DNA of 36,283 nucleotides, from the NCBI RefSeq assembly GCF_029946515.1, contig NZ_JARZHH010000093.1, positions 1 through 36,283 of the forward strand. Direction: 5' to 3'. Each line of letters opens with the position of its first letter. Within the stretch, counting starts at the first letter, position 1. Shown piece by piece: positions 6,489 through 15,226 of this stretch. Both the position numbers and the translations under genes were made by a program. The notes beneath the pieces were generated by a model. It saw only the letters and a list, made by a program, of their open reading frames with translations. It had not been told where the DNA came from and made no database searches. The DNA is from Polyangium sp. 6x1 (lineage in GTDB: Bacteria; Myxococcota_A; Polyangia; Polyangiales; Polyangiaceae).

Positions 6489-8572
6489 TATTGCGCGATG
6501 AGCGTCTTGCTCACGTCGTCGACGACCGCCTCGATCGCCGCGTCCGGCTTCTCCGGCGACGCACCCGAGCCCTGGCCCGCCGCGCCGCCGCTGTTGATGT
6601 AGACCTTCGTGCCGCGGATCGTGACGCCGCTGCCGTCGATGCGGATGAACCCGCCCGGGCCCTTCAGCGTGAGATCTTCGGCCTCGATCACGAGCGCCGT
6701 GCCCGCCTTGATGTGGAGCTCCTTCGACACCGCGAGCGCGTGATTCTCGCCGATGAGCTCGTGCCGGTCGCCCTTCACTTCGAGCGATTGATTGCCCTCG
6801 ATGCGCTGGTTGCGCTTGCCCTGCACGTGCAGGTGGCTGTTGCCCTCGACGCGCTCGCGTTTGTCCTGCTTGATGACGATGTCCTGGTCCTTGCCGACGA
6901 ACACCTTCACGAAGCCGATCGTCTTGTCCTGCTCGTCGTTCGAGACGAGCTTCTGCCGATCGTGGCCAATCGTGATCGTCTCGTCGTTTTTCACGAGCCT
7001 GCGCCGGTTCTTTTGCGCCTGCTCCCAGACGAGCTCCTGACCCTTGAGATCCTCGAACATGATCTCGTTGAAGCCGCCGCCGCCGAGCGAGGTGTCGCTC
7101 TTCCACGTCGAGCGCGTCTTGTTGTCGGGCAGCTTGTACGGGACGGCCTGCTTCGCGTTGTAGACGCGGCCCACGATGATCGGCTGATCCGGATCGCCGT
7201 CGAGGAAGCCGACCATCACCTCGTGCCCGATGCGCGGGATCACGATCATGCCATACCCCGTGCCCGCCCAGCCCTGGCTCACGCGGATCCAGCAGGAGCT
7301 ATTGTCGTCGTTTTTCCCCTCGCGATCCCAGGGGAACTGCACGCGCACGCGGCCGAACTCGTCGGTGTGAATCTCCTGGCCGGAGGGGCCCACGACGACC
7401 GCGCTCTGCACGCCCTCGACCTTCGGCTTCGTCGTCTTCTGCTGCGGTCGGTACGGCGCGTCCGTGAACACGGCCGTGCCCGACATGGTCCACTCCTCGC
7501 CCGGCGTGCCCTCCACGGAGAACTCCGTGACGAGCAGGCGTTTGTCGTCGCCGAGCTCGGCGTGAGGGTGTTTGTCGACGGCGAAGATTTGCCCCGGCCA
7601 GAGATCGATCGTGTTCGTCTCGAATCCGATCGTGCGCTTGTCCGCGCGCGTGCCGCCGAGCATGCGATCGGCGCGCTCCTTGCCGAACCCCTGATCGTAC
7701 CGAGCCGTGCCCTTGTCGTCCGCGGTCGGCGTGCCGCCGCCGCCCTTGCCGTTCTCCACGAGCGTGGCGCCCGGCTGGTAATGGTACTGCTCGTACTTCG
7801 CCTCGGGCCCCTCCGCCTTCGGCGCGTCGCCGAAGAGCGCGAACATCGGATTCCGGAAGTCGTAGTCGCGAATCGTGTGCGCGCCCGGCCGGACGATGTG
7901 CGTGAGGCGGACCTTCGAGAGGTACTCCTTCTCGGATTCGCGGTTCGGGTTGTCCACGTAGGGCAGCGCGCCGCCGGGGCGCGCGGGGTTTGCTTCGAGG
8001 CGATCGCTCAGCGTGAGCTTCGAGCCCTTCGCGTCGTCGTCCGGGAACGTGTACGAGATGCCCGCCTCTTCGAGCAGGCGGCTCACGAAGGCGAAATCGG
8101 TCTCGCCGTACTGGACCTTGTACTCGAGCTTCGGGTAGCGGCCCCGATCGATCTCCCACTTCGCCTCGACGCTCCACTCGCCGAGCAGGCGATCGACGAT
8201 GTCGGGGATCGAGAGGTGCTGGTAGATGCGATAGCCGCGCCGCTGCGTGAGCAGCCACATCGTCGGCACGATGCGCAGCGAATACGTCGAGAGCTCCTTG
8301 CCCTGGCCGCCCGGCTGCACCGCGTGCACCTGCTCGATCGAGCTCACCACGCCGCTCCAGAGCCGCGCGCCGCCGAGGCGCGCGTACGCCCAGCCGCTCA
8401 CGACGCGGAGGCTCGCCGGCTGCCCGACGATCCCTTCGAGATCGATCGAGGGGCTCTCCGAGCGCGCCATCACGTTCACGCTGAACAAGCTCGAGACGCT
8501 CTCTTGCACCGAGAAGTGGCGCACCGACAACGACGTCTCACCAGATGCGAACGATAGCTCCAAGATCGGCAT
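6488..8572 (-). CDS. vgrG: VgrG spike protein, type A copy 1
   Basis: 694 residues, ATG at 8572 with AGGAGG 8 bases upstream. Domains are as in other VgrGs: gp27-like part (about 10-320), gp5 OB-fold (about 400-475; GRVRVQFPWDREG, CWIRVSQGWAGTGYGM, GFLDGDPDQPIIVGRVYN), then the beta-helix ending in GVTIRGTKVYINSGG. The tail is short and ends VVDDVSKTLIAQ, almost the same as the other type A copy. The PAAR gene follows 13 bases downstream, so type A is the likely PAAR-capped partner. It follows the type B copy 2 gene after a 129-base gap and may have its own promoter. Confidence 0.95.
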   Translation of the reverse strand: MPILELSFASGETSLSVRHFSVQESVSSLFSVNVMARSESPSIDLEGIVGQPASLRVVSGWAYARLGGARLWSGVVSSIEQVHAVQPGGQGKELSTYSLRIVPTMWLLTQRRGYRIYQHLSIPDIVDRLLGEWSVEAKWEIDRGRYPKLEYKVQYGETDFAFVSRLLEEAGISYTFPDDDAKGSKLTLSDRLEANPARPGGALPYVDNPNRESEKEYLSKVRLTHIVRPGAHTIRDYDFRNPMFALFGDAPKAEGPEAKYEQYHYQPGATLVENGKGGGGTPTADDKGTARYDQGFGKERADRMLGGTRADKRTIGFETNTIDLWPGQIFAVDKHPHAELGDDKRLLVTEFSVEGTPGEEWTMSGTAVFTDAPYRPQQKTTKPKVEGVQSAVVVGPSGQEIHTDEFGRVRVQFPWDREGKNDDNSSCWIRVSQGWAGTGYGMIVIPRIGHEVMVGFLDGDPDQPIIVGRVYNAKQAVPYKLPDNKTRSTWKSDTSLGGGGFNEIMFEDLKGQELVWEQAQKNRRRLVKNDETITIGHDRQKLVSNDEQDKTIGFVKVFVGKDQDIVIKQDKRERVEGNSHLHVQGKRNQRIEGNQSLEVKGDRHELIGENHALAVSKELHIKAGTALVIEAEDLTLKGPGGFIRIDGSGVTIRGTKVYINSGGAAGQGSGASPEKPDAAIEAVVDDVSKTLIAQ

Positions 8573-8701
8573 GAAAGCCGCCTCCTCGCCGTGACCGCCA
8601 GGACCAATGCGCGTACTGTCCGATTTTTGGCACCGGCACCCTAAACCGGCTCGGCGGTCGGGCTCAAGCTCAAAATGGGCGCAAATTCGTGTCGCTTTGC
8701 G
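8573..8701. other. Gap between the two T6SS modules
   Basis: 129 bases between the end of VgrG-B2 and the start of VgrG-A1. Apart from the ribosome binding site I see no gene and no convincing promoter or terminator. Its place makes it the likely spot for a second promoter of the array, and the place where a cargo gene of module 2 could have been lost. Confidence 0.4.
8581..8586 (-). promoter_or_regulatory. Ribosome binding site of VgrG type A copy 1
   Basis: AGGAGG on the minus strand, 8 bases before the ATG at 8572. The same hexamer and spacing occur before the copy at 14140. Confidence 0.7.
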
Positions 8702-10807
8702 TCAATGCTCGCAGCTCGTCTCTTCGTCGCCGAGCTGGCCGGACACGTCGCCCACGTCCTCGTCTTGTTTCGGGCCCGTGGCCTCGCCGAAGTCGGGGCC
8801 CTCGGGCTTGGCGCCGCGGCCCTTGCCAGGCGATCCCCGCTCGTTGATCCACACCATCGTGCCCGAGATCGTAACGCCGCCGCCATCAATCCGAAGGAAG
8901 CCGCCCGGCCCTTTCACGGTCGCGTCGCCGCCGCCCTCGCCGACCCAGGTTTCGCCGGCCACGTGGTGCACGTCGCTCCCGGCGCGCAACGCGAGGTTGC
9001 CATTGACCTTCTCCTGAAGGTCTTTTTTCACCGTGAGGGAATGCTTACCCGTGACCTCTTCACGTCGGCTGCCTTTCACGACGAGGTGCGCGTTTTTTTC
9101 GATCCACTCGTGCTTGTTCGTTTTCGTGACCGCATCGAGATCCTTGCCGACCCAGAGCTTCTGGTTGCCCTCGATGTGCTCGCGCTCGTCGTTCTTCACG
9201 AGCTTTGTACGGTCGTGAACGATCGTTGCGAACTCGTCATTTTCGACCTTGCGCCGGCGGTCTTTTTGCGCTTGCTGCCAGACGAGCTCCTTCTCGGCGA
9301 GGTCCTCGAACATGATCTCGTTGAAGCCGCCGCCGCCGAGCGAGGTGTCGCTCTTCCACGTGCTGCGCGTCTTGTGCTGCGGCAGCTTGTACGGGACCTG
9401 TTGCAATGCATTGAAGACGCGGCCGACCACCTCGGGCTGGTCCGGGTCGCCTTCGAGGAAGACGACGAGCACCTCCTGGCCGATGCGCGGGAGGTTCAGC
9501 ATTCCATACCCGAGGCCGCCCCAGCCTTGATTGACGCGGATCCAGCACGAGCTGTCGTCGTCGCGTTTGCCCTCGCGATCCCAGGGGAGCTGCACGCGGA
9601 CACGGCCGTATTCGTCGGTGTGGATCTCCTGGCCGGCGGGGCCGACGACCGTGGCGCTCTGCACGCCGTGGATGAGGGGTTTGGGGGTTTTCTTCGGCGG
9701 GCGATACTTGTAATCGGCGAAGAAGGCGCGCGCGCTCATCTCGAACTCGCCCGTGTCCGTGCCGGAGAGCTTGCTCTCGACGACGAGGAGCGAGCGTCCC
9801 TCGGGCAACTCCGGGTGCGGATGGCGCGCGATCGAGAAGACGACGCCGGGCGAGAGGTCGAGCGTGTTGCCCTCGATGTGCACGTCACGGTGATCGACGC
9901 GGGCCGCTTCGAGCGTGCGGCGGGCGAGGTCGTAGCCATGGCCGTGGTCGTGCCGGGCGAACCCTTTGTCGTCGGCGACGGGCGTGAAGCCGGCCTTGCC
10001 GAGCTCGGCGAGGAAGGAGCCTGCGTCGTAATGGTACTGTTCGAGCGGTTTTTCCACGCCGCTGTGGGGCGAGGCGAGCGCCGCGAGCTCGAGCTCGGGG
10101 TGGCGCGGGTCGTAATCGCGGTACGCGACCGCGCCGGGACGGACGGCGCGGCCGATGCCGACCTTTTTGACGTACTCCTGCTCGGCGGCGGCGTTCGGGC
10201 TGTCGACGTAAGGAATGGGCGGGCCCTTCCGCTTCGGCCCCGCTTCGAGCGCGTCGCTGAAGACGAGCCGGCCGCCGTCCTCGAAGACGAACGCAATGCC
10301 GGCCTCCTCCAGGAGGCGCGAGACGAAGTCGTAATCGGTCTCCGCGTACTGGACCTTGAATTCGAGCTTGGGATACGCGCCGCCGTCGACGCGCCATTCG
10401 CCGCCGATCCCGAATTCGCCGAGGACACGCTTGACGATGTCGGGGATGGAGAGGTGCTGGAAGATGCGATTGCCGCGGCGCTGGGTCAAAAGCCAGAGGT
10501 CGGGGACGATGCAGAGGACGTAGGTGGAGAGGCCGTCCTCGGCGCCGACCTCCTGCAAGGCCTCGACCTGCTCCGCATAGGAGACGATCCCCGCGAGCGC
10601 GCGCGCGCCACCGCCCGCGACGTGTTCGTATCCGGCCTGCATCCGGAAGGAGGCGGGCTTGCCGACGATGGAGGAGAAATCGAGGCTATGGTCGCGCGAG
10701 CGGACGAGGAGCGAGACCGTGAAGAGCTCGGAGACGCGCTCATCCATGGAGAAATGACGGACGAAGAGCTCGTGTTCTCCCGCGACCTTCAGTTCCAGGA
10801 TGGCCAT
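8702..10807 (-). CDS. vgrG: VgrG spike protein, type B copy 2 (no cargo gene)
   Basis: 701 residues, ATG at 10807 with a weak GGAG upstream. It has the full VgrG layout: gp27-like part with FVRHFSMDERVSELFTVS near the N-terminus, gp5 OB-fold with GRVRVQLPWDREG and CWIRVNQGWGGLGYGM, and a beta-helix ending GVTISGTMVWINERG. An acidic, hydrophilic tail of about 50 residues ends in ETSCEH and differs from the tail of the other type B copy. It follows FHA-DUF4123 copy 2 by 17 bases. Unlike type B copy 1, no effector follows, so it may use cargo encoded elsewhere or have lost it. Confidence 0.95.
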   Translation of the reverse strand: MAILELKVAGEHELFVRHFSMDERVSELFTVSLLVRSRDHSLDFSSIVGKPASFRMQAGYEHVAGGGARALAGIVSYAEQVEALQEVGAEDGLSTYVLCIVPDLWLLTQRRGNRIFQHLSIPDIVKRVLGEFGIGGEWRVDGGAYPKLEFKVQYAETDYDFVSRLLEEAGIAFVFEDGGRLVFSDALEAGPKRKGPPIPYVDSPNAAAEQEYVKKVGIGRAVRPGAVAYRDYDPRHPELELAALASPHSGVEKPLEQYHYDAGSFLAELGKAGFTPVADDKGFARHDHGHGYDLARRTLEAARVDHRDVHIEGNTLDLSPGVVFSIARHPHPELPEGRSLLVVESKLSGTDTGEFEMSARAFFADYKYRPPKKTPKPLIHGVQSATVVGPAGQEIHTDEYGRVRVQLPWDREGKRDDDSSCWIRVNQGWGGLGYGMLNLPRIGQEVLVVFLEGDPDQPEVVGRVFNALQQVPYKLPQHKTRSTWKSDTSLGGGGFNEIMFEDLAEKELVWQQAQKDRRRKVENDEFATIVHDRTKLVKNDEREHIEGNQKLWVGKDLDAVTKTNKHEWIEKNAHLVVKGSRREEVTGKHSLTVKKDLQEKVNGNLALRAGSDVHHVAGETWVGEGGGDATVKGPGGFLRIDGGGVTISGTMVWINERGSPGKGRGAKPEGPDFGEATGPKQDEDVGDVSGQLGDEETSCEH

Positions 10808-10824
10808 TGTAAAGCTCCAGTGCG

Positions 10825-11682
10825 TCAGCGTGGCAGGCGGAGGAGCGAGAGGTCCTTGCCCTCGGCGAAGATGTCCCCGAGCGTCCCGTAGAGCTCGGTC
10901 CGTTGCGGGGCATTACACGTCGGCCAGAAGACCCGCGCGACCCCGGGGTCGTAGAAACGGAAATAGACCTGCTCGCCGGTCTCGTCGAGCAGGGCCATCA
11001 AGAAGCGCCGGAAATGGCGGCGCACCTCGACGAACTTCTCGTCGCTCGTGCAATAGATGCCCCAGCGCTTGCCGAAGCCCTCGCGCACGAGGCGATCGAG
11101 CAGCGCGGAGTCGCGGCGCATGGGGCCCACGAGGTACGGCGCGACGTCCTCGAACGTCTCGCCCTGCGGGCCGTCGTAGAGCGAGCGGTGCGGCTCGACG
11201 TGCTCGCGGACGAGGCCGAGGATGCGGCGATCGCGGGCCATGTCGAGGACGGCATAAAGAGGTTTGTCCCCCGCGAGCGAGCGCAAGGAGAAGAGCGCCT
11301 GTTCGGCCGCGAGGGCGCGGGCCTGTTCGCGCGCGAGCTCGTCGTCGTCGAGGAAATCAGCCGGCGGATTCGTCCTGCCCTCGACGTAGACCATGAAATC
11401 GGTCTCGCCCGCCTGAATCCAGCCGCCGTGCGGGACCTCGCCCTGCGTGGCGTCCTTTCCGCCGAGGCGCGTGCCGCTCTGGCTGTGGAGGTCCCGCAAG
11501 ACGCAACGAGCGCCGTCCCATTGCAGCTCGAAATGCGCGCCCGACATCTGCATGTCGTGTGCGATCACGAGATCGGCGAGGTCGGTCCGGCCCACGCGCA
11601 GGGCGCGGCCGGCCTCGACGACGGTCTTCGTGCCGGCGAGCTTGCCATAACGCACCTCGACGATGAGCCGAGGCTCGGTCAC
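10825..11682 (-). CDS. FHA-DUF4123 fusion, T6SS effector-loading adaptor, copy 2
   Basis: 285 residues. GTG at 11682 overlaps the PAAR stop as GTGA, as in copy 1; the frame is open further upstream but that is shadow sequence. The N-terminal FHA domain shows GRTDLADL, QMSGAHFEL and SQSGTRLGG. The C-terminal DUF4123 shows PLYAVLDMARDRRIL, EDVAPYLVGP, FGKRWGIYCTS and VYFRFYDPGVARVFWPTC. The linker (about 108-140) is the most different part from copy 1, while the first 100 residues are nearly the same. It should load cargo on the adjacent VgrG-B2, but no cargo gene is present here. Confidence 0.9.
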   Translation of the reverse strand: MTEPRLIVEVRYGKLAGTKTVVEAGRALRVGRTDLADLVIAHDMQMSGAHFELQWDGARCVLRDLHSQSGTRLGGKDATQGEVPHGGWIQAGETDFMVYVEGRTNPPADFLDDDELAREQARALAAEQALFSLRSLAGDKPLYAVLDMARDRRILGLVREHVEPHRSLYDGPQGETFEDVAPYLVGPMRRDSALLDRLVREGFGKRWGIYCTSDEKFVEVRRHFRRFLMALLDETGEQVYFRFYDPGVARVFWPTCNAPQRTELYGTLGDIFAEGKDLSLLRLPR

Positions 11683-12041
11683 GACGCGTCCCTCCCGGCC
11701 TTCTGCCGCGCGGCGCGCTCGGCCGCCTTGCGGGCGCAGTCCTCGCAGAAAGGTTTGTCCGTCTGGAGCACTGCCATCGGATTGGAGCCGATGATGACCG
11801 TTGGGCAGCCCGACGCGATCGTGCAGCCGTGGTTCGTGGGGTCGCCTTTTCGCGCGGCGTCCTTTCCGCCGATGATGACGGTGGGCTCGCCGGCGGAGAT
11901 CGCCGCGCCGCAAGCCTCGGCGTCGTCGACGCGCGCTTGTGGTTGATAGCCGACGATGACCGTGCCCTCACCCTCGACGATGACGTTCGGCGGGTGAATC
12001 CCGCAGACGTGTCGATCCGTGATGCGCGCGGCAGGAGGCAT
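11679..12041 (-). CDS. PAAR spike-tip protein, copy 2
   Basis: 120 residues with MPPAARITD, CGIHPPN, GDPTNHGCTIASG and TVIIGSNPMAV, plus the same FCEDC extension as copy 1. Seven residues differ from copy 1. An AAGGAG site at 12049-12054 lies 7 bases before the ATG. It caps the VgrG trimer of this module, most likely type A copy 2 directly upstream. Confidence 0.95.
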   Translation of the reverse strand: MPPAARITDRHVCGIHPPNVIVEGEGTVIVGYQPQARVDDAEACGAAISAGEPTVIIGGKDAARKGDPTNHGCTIASGCPTVIIGSNPMAVLQTDKPFCEDCARKAAERAARQKAGRDAS

Positions 12042-12055
12042 CGCCCGGCTCCTTC

Positions 12056-14140
12056 CTATTGCCCGATCAGGGTCTTGCTCACGTCGTCGACGACCGCCTC
12101 GGCCGCCTCGGCCGGCGCCTCGGGCGAGGCGCCCTTGCCTTCGCCGGGGGAGCCGCCGCTGTTGATCCAGACCTTCTTGCCGCGGATCGTGACGCCGGCG
12201 GAGTCGATGCGGATGAACCCGCCCGGGCCCTTCAGCGTGAGATCACTCGCCGCCTCGATGACGACGGCCGAGCCCGCCGCGACGTGGATGTCCTGCGCCA
12301 CCGCGAGCGCGTGGTTTTTCCCGACGAGCTCGTGCCGATCGCCCTGCACGACGAACGAACGGTTGCCCTCGACGGCCATGCTCTGCTTGCCCCAGACGCG
12401 CAGGTGATCGTCGCCCTCGACGCGCTCGCGTTTGTCCTGCTTGACGACGATGTCCTGGTCCTTGCCGACGTAGACCTTGAGGAAGCCGAGCGTCTTTTCC
12501 TGCTCGTCGTTCTGCACGAGCTTCTGCCGATCATGGCCGATCGTGATGGTCTCGTCGTTCTTGACGAGCCTGCGCCGGTTCTTCGCCGCGTGCTCCCAGA
12601 CGAGCTCCTGATCCTTCAGATCCTCGAACATGATCTCGTTGAAGCCGTCGCCGCCCTGCGAGGTGCTCGTCTTCCACGCCGAGCGTGTCTTGTTCTCGGG
12701 CAGCTTGTACGGGACGGCCTGCTTCGCGTTGTAGACGCGGCCCACGATGATCGGCTGATCCGGATCGCCGTCGAGGAAGCCGACCAGGACCTCCTGCCCG
12801 ACGCGCGGGATCACGATCATGCCGTACCCCGTGCCCGCCCAGCCCTGGCTCACGCGGATCCAGCAGGAGCTGTCGTCGTCGTTCTGGCCGTCGCGATCCC
12901 ACGGGAACTGCACGCGGACGCGGCCGAACTCGTCGGTGTGGATCTCCTGGCCAGACGGGCCGACGACGCGCGCGCTCTGCACGCCCTCGACCTTCGGCTT
13001 CGGCGTCCTCTGCTGCGGCCGATGGGGCGCGTCCGTGAACACGGCCTGCCCCGACATGTGCCACTCCTCGCCCGGCGTGCCCTCGACGGCGAAGCGCGTG
13101 ACGAGCAGGCGCGTCTCGTCGCCGAGCAGCGCGTGCGGGTGCTTGTCGATGCGGAAGATCTGGCCCGGCCAGAGGTCGATCGTGTTCGTGTCGAAGGAGA
13201 CGGCGCGACGATCGCCGCGCGCGCCGCCGAGCAAACGCGCCGCGCGATCCTTGCCGTGCGACTCGACGTACCGCGCGGTGCCCTTGTCGTCCGCGGCCGG
13301 CGTGCCGCCGCCTTTGCCGCCCTCGATCAGCGTGGCGCCGGGCTCGTAATGGTACTGCTCGTACTTGGCCTCGTTGCCCTCGGCCTGCTGGGCCTCGCCG
13401 AAGAGGGCATACCCCGGATTCCGGAAATCGTAGTCGCGAACGACGTGCGCGCCGGGCCGCACGGCCTGCGAGAGGCGGACCTTGGAGAGGTACTCTTTCT
13501 CCGACGCGCGGTTCGGGTTGTCGACGTACGGCAGCGCCGGGCCAGGGCGGAGCGGGTTCGCTTCGAGGCTGTCGCCGAGCGTGAGCTTCGAGCCCTTCGC
13601 GTCGTCGTCGGGGAACGTGTACGCGATGCCCGCCTCTTCGAGCAGGCGGCTCACGAACGCGAAGTCGCTCTCGCCGTACTGGACCTTGTACTCGAGCTTG
13701 GGATAACGGCCGCGATCGACGGCCCAGGCGCGCTCGAGGTTCCACGCGTCGAGCACGCGATCGACGATGTCGGGGATGGAGAGGTGCTGGAAGATCTTGT
13801 AGTTGCGGCGCTGGGTGAGGAGCCACAACGTGGGGACGATCGTGAGCGAATAGGTGGAGAGCTCCTTGCCCTGTCCCCCCGGCTGGACGGCGTGCACCTG
13901 CTCGATGGAGTTGACGATGCCCGACCAGAGCCGCGCGCCGCCGAGGCGCGCGTAGAGCCAGCCGCTCACGACGCGGAGGCTCGCGGGCTTGCCGATGATC
14001 GCCTCGAGGTCGATGCCGGGGCTCTCGGACCGAGCCATCACGGACACGGTGAACAAGCTCGAGACGGCCTCCTGCACCGCGAAATGGCGCACGGACAAGG
14101 ACGTCTCTCCACACGCGAACGAAAGCTCGAGAATCGGCAT
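12056..14140 (-). CDS. vgrG: VgrG spike protein, type A copy 2
   Basis: 694 residues, same length as type A copy 1, ATG at 14140 with AGGAGG at 14149-14154. It has the gp27-like part, gp5 OB-fold (GRVRVQFPWDRDG, CWIRVSQGWAGTGYGM, GFLDGDPDQPIIVGRVYN) and the beta-helix ending GVTIRGKKVWINSGG. The tail ends VVDDVSKTLIGQ, one residue off the tail of copy 1. It is the first gene of the whole minus-strand array, and PAAR follows after 14 bases. The promoter should lie in 14141-14271, but no clear box is visible. Confidence 0.95.
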   Translation of the reverse strand: MPILELSFACGETSLSVRHFAVQEAVSSLFTVSVMARSESPGIDLEAIIGKPASLRVVSGWLYARLGGARLWSGIVNSIEQVHAVQPGGQGKELSTYSLTIVPTLWLLTQRRNYKIFQHLSIPDIVDRVLDAWNLERAWAVDRGRYPKLEYKVQYGESDFAFVSRLLEEAGIAYTFPDDDAKGSKLTLGDSLEANPLRPGPALPYVDNPNRASEKEYLSKVRLSQAVRPGAHVVRDYDFRNPGYALFGEAQQAEGNEAKYEQYHYEPGATLIEGGKGGGTPAADDKGTARYVESHGKDRAARLLGGARGDRRAVSFDTNTIDLWPGQIFRIDKHPHALLGDETRLLVTRFAVEGTPGEEWHMSGQAVFTDAPHRPQQRTPKPKVEGVQSARVVGPSGQEIHTDEFGRVRVQFPWDRDGQNDDDSSCWIRVSQGWAGTGYGMIVIPRVGQEVLVGFLDGDPDQPIIVGRVYNAKQAVPYKLPENKTRSAWKTSTSQGGDGFNEIMFEDLKDQELVWEHAAKNRRRLVKNDETITIGHDRQKLVQNDEQEKTLGFLKVYVGKDQDIVVKQDKRERVEGDDHLRVWGKQSMAVEGNRSFVVQGDRHELVGKNHALAVAQDIHVAAGSAVVIEAASDLTLKGPGGFIRIDSAGVTIRGKKVWINSGGSPGEGKGASPEAPAEAAEAVVDDVSKTLIGQ

Positions 14141-14148
14141 GAAAGCCG

Positions 14149-14154
14149 CCTCCT
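14149..14154 (-). promoter_or_regulatory. Ribosome binding site of VgrG type A copy 2
   Basis: AGGAGG on the minus strand, 8 bases before the ATG at 14140. Confidence 0.7.
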
Positions 14155-14271
14155 GGGGGGCGGGGCGAGTCTAGAGCGGGGTTTTCGCGGAGGGAAGGGT
14201 AAACTGGGAGGGCGGGGGTGCTCCTGCCCAGCCGTGGGCCTTCGCCTCCACGCTCTCGCGTGGTCACCCGG

Positions 14272-15114
14272 TCACTTGACGACGCTGTACATCGTGGTGC
14301 TTATCTGCTTCTTGGCCGTTTCTTCATCCAGCGAGACACCACTCGGCCCGCAGGCCATGCAAGGCGTGCTGTAGCTGCCGACGTACTCGCCGTTCCGGTA
14401 ATAGTCGAAGTCCCAGCGGAGATAGCTGCCCCCGGAATCGATGCAGTTGTGGCAGAATTTGATGTGCGCGTTGTATTGCGTGCATTCGGAGTCGTTGTAA
14501 CAGCCGTAGGCCGTCAGCCTGAACTCGTCCCGGTCCTTCTGCTTCTTGTTGTTGTTCTCCGCCTCCTTTTGATTGGCCCAGGCCGCCTTTTGCTGTTTCT
14601 TCGAGAGCTGGGTCCATTTCTTTCCCGAGTATCCAGGCGGGGGACTGCTGGTGTCGACGCTGCGCTGGATCGTGGCCGGGTGCGGCGCGCTCGCGGCGCG
14701 GACCGAGACCTGGGACGCGAGGAGCCCGGCGAAGGCCGTGGAGGCGAGCTTTGCCTGCACCGGCGTCGTCTCCTCGCAGCACGGCCCTCCACAGTCGCAG
14801 GGGTCGTCGACAATCACATCCAGCGTCCGGGGCGCTTCGGGTGTGCCCGCGCGGACGAGCTTCAAGAGGAGCGCCTTTCCGGCGTTTGTCGTGGCCGCCA
14901 TGGCCCGGGGCTGCGCCGCCGTGGCGGCGTGCGGAGAGAGCCGGGGCTGCGCTACCGTGGCGGCGTGCGGAGAGAGCCGGGGCTGCGCCACCTTGGCCGC
15001 GTGCGGAGAGAGTCGAGGCTGCGCCACCTGGGCCGCGTGCGGCTGCCTGCCCGTGTCAGGCGAGGGGCGCTCGGTCGAAGGTGAGGAGCGCGGATTTTTC
15101 GGTCTGTTTTGCAT
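14272..15114 (-). CDS. Repeat-headed Cys-rich protein, putative secreted effector
   Basis: 280 residues, family not recognised. The N-terminus is disordered and carries four tandem 12-residue repeats of the type PHAATVAQPRLS (about residues 25-73), with a later stray PHPATIQRS. Pro/His/Ala repeats of this kind are common, as I recall, at the N-terminus of myxobacterial proteins linked to contractile injection systems. A middle part has a Cys cluster (DPCDCGGPCCEE), and there is a Lys/Gln-rich helical stretch near KKWTQLSKKQQKAAW. The C-terminal domain is compact and Cys-rich: YGCYNDSEC, FCHNCIDSGGSYLRWDFDYY and TPCMACG, which could bind zinc or form a small enzymatic or toxin fold. There is no signal peptide. 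It is divergent from the pseudokinase regulator and sits upstream of the VgrG array on the same strand. Role is inferred. Confidence 0.7.
   Translation of the reverse strand: MQNRPKNPRSSPSTERPSPDTGRQPHAAQVAQPRLSPHAAKVAQPRLSPHAATVAQPRLSPHAATAAQPRAMAATTNAGKALLLKLVRAGTPEAPRTLDVIVDDPCDCGGPCCEETTPVQAKLASTAFAGLLASQVSVRAASAPHPATIQRSVDTSSPPPGYSGKKWTQLSKKQQKAAWANQKEAENNNKKQKDRDEFRLTAYGCYNDSECTQYNAHIKFCHNCIDSGGSYLRWDFDYYRNGEYVGSYSTPCMACGPSGVSLDEETAKKQISTTMYSVVK
14896..15040 (-). repeat. Four tandem 36-bp coding repeats
   Basis: Four near-identical 36-base units encode the 12-residue PHAA-x-VAQPRLS repeat of the putative effector. The units differ mainly at the codon after the Ala pair (Q, K, T, T). 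Edges are approximate. Confidence 0.8.
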
Positions 15115-15226
15115 CGGCCCGTCCCACCGTCCAGCAGTAGAACAGGCACCGGAGAATCATCAAATTTACGGCGCTCGTGGCGCGCCGAGACATCGCTCGT
15201 GGCGCGCCCATGTGGTATCTACGGGC

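Noticed and set aside
8573-8701. Sigma-54 promoter (TGGCAC element near 8634)
   Set aside because: The TGGCAC word is on the plus strand, while the gene to be driven is on the minus strand, and the TTGC part is missing.
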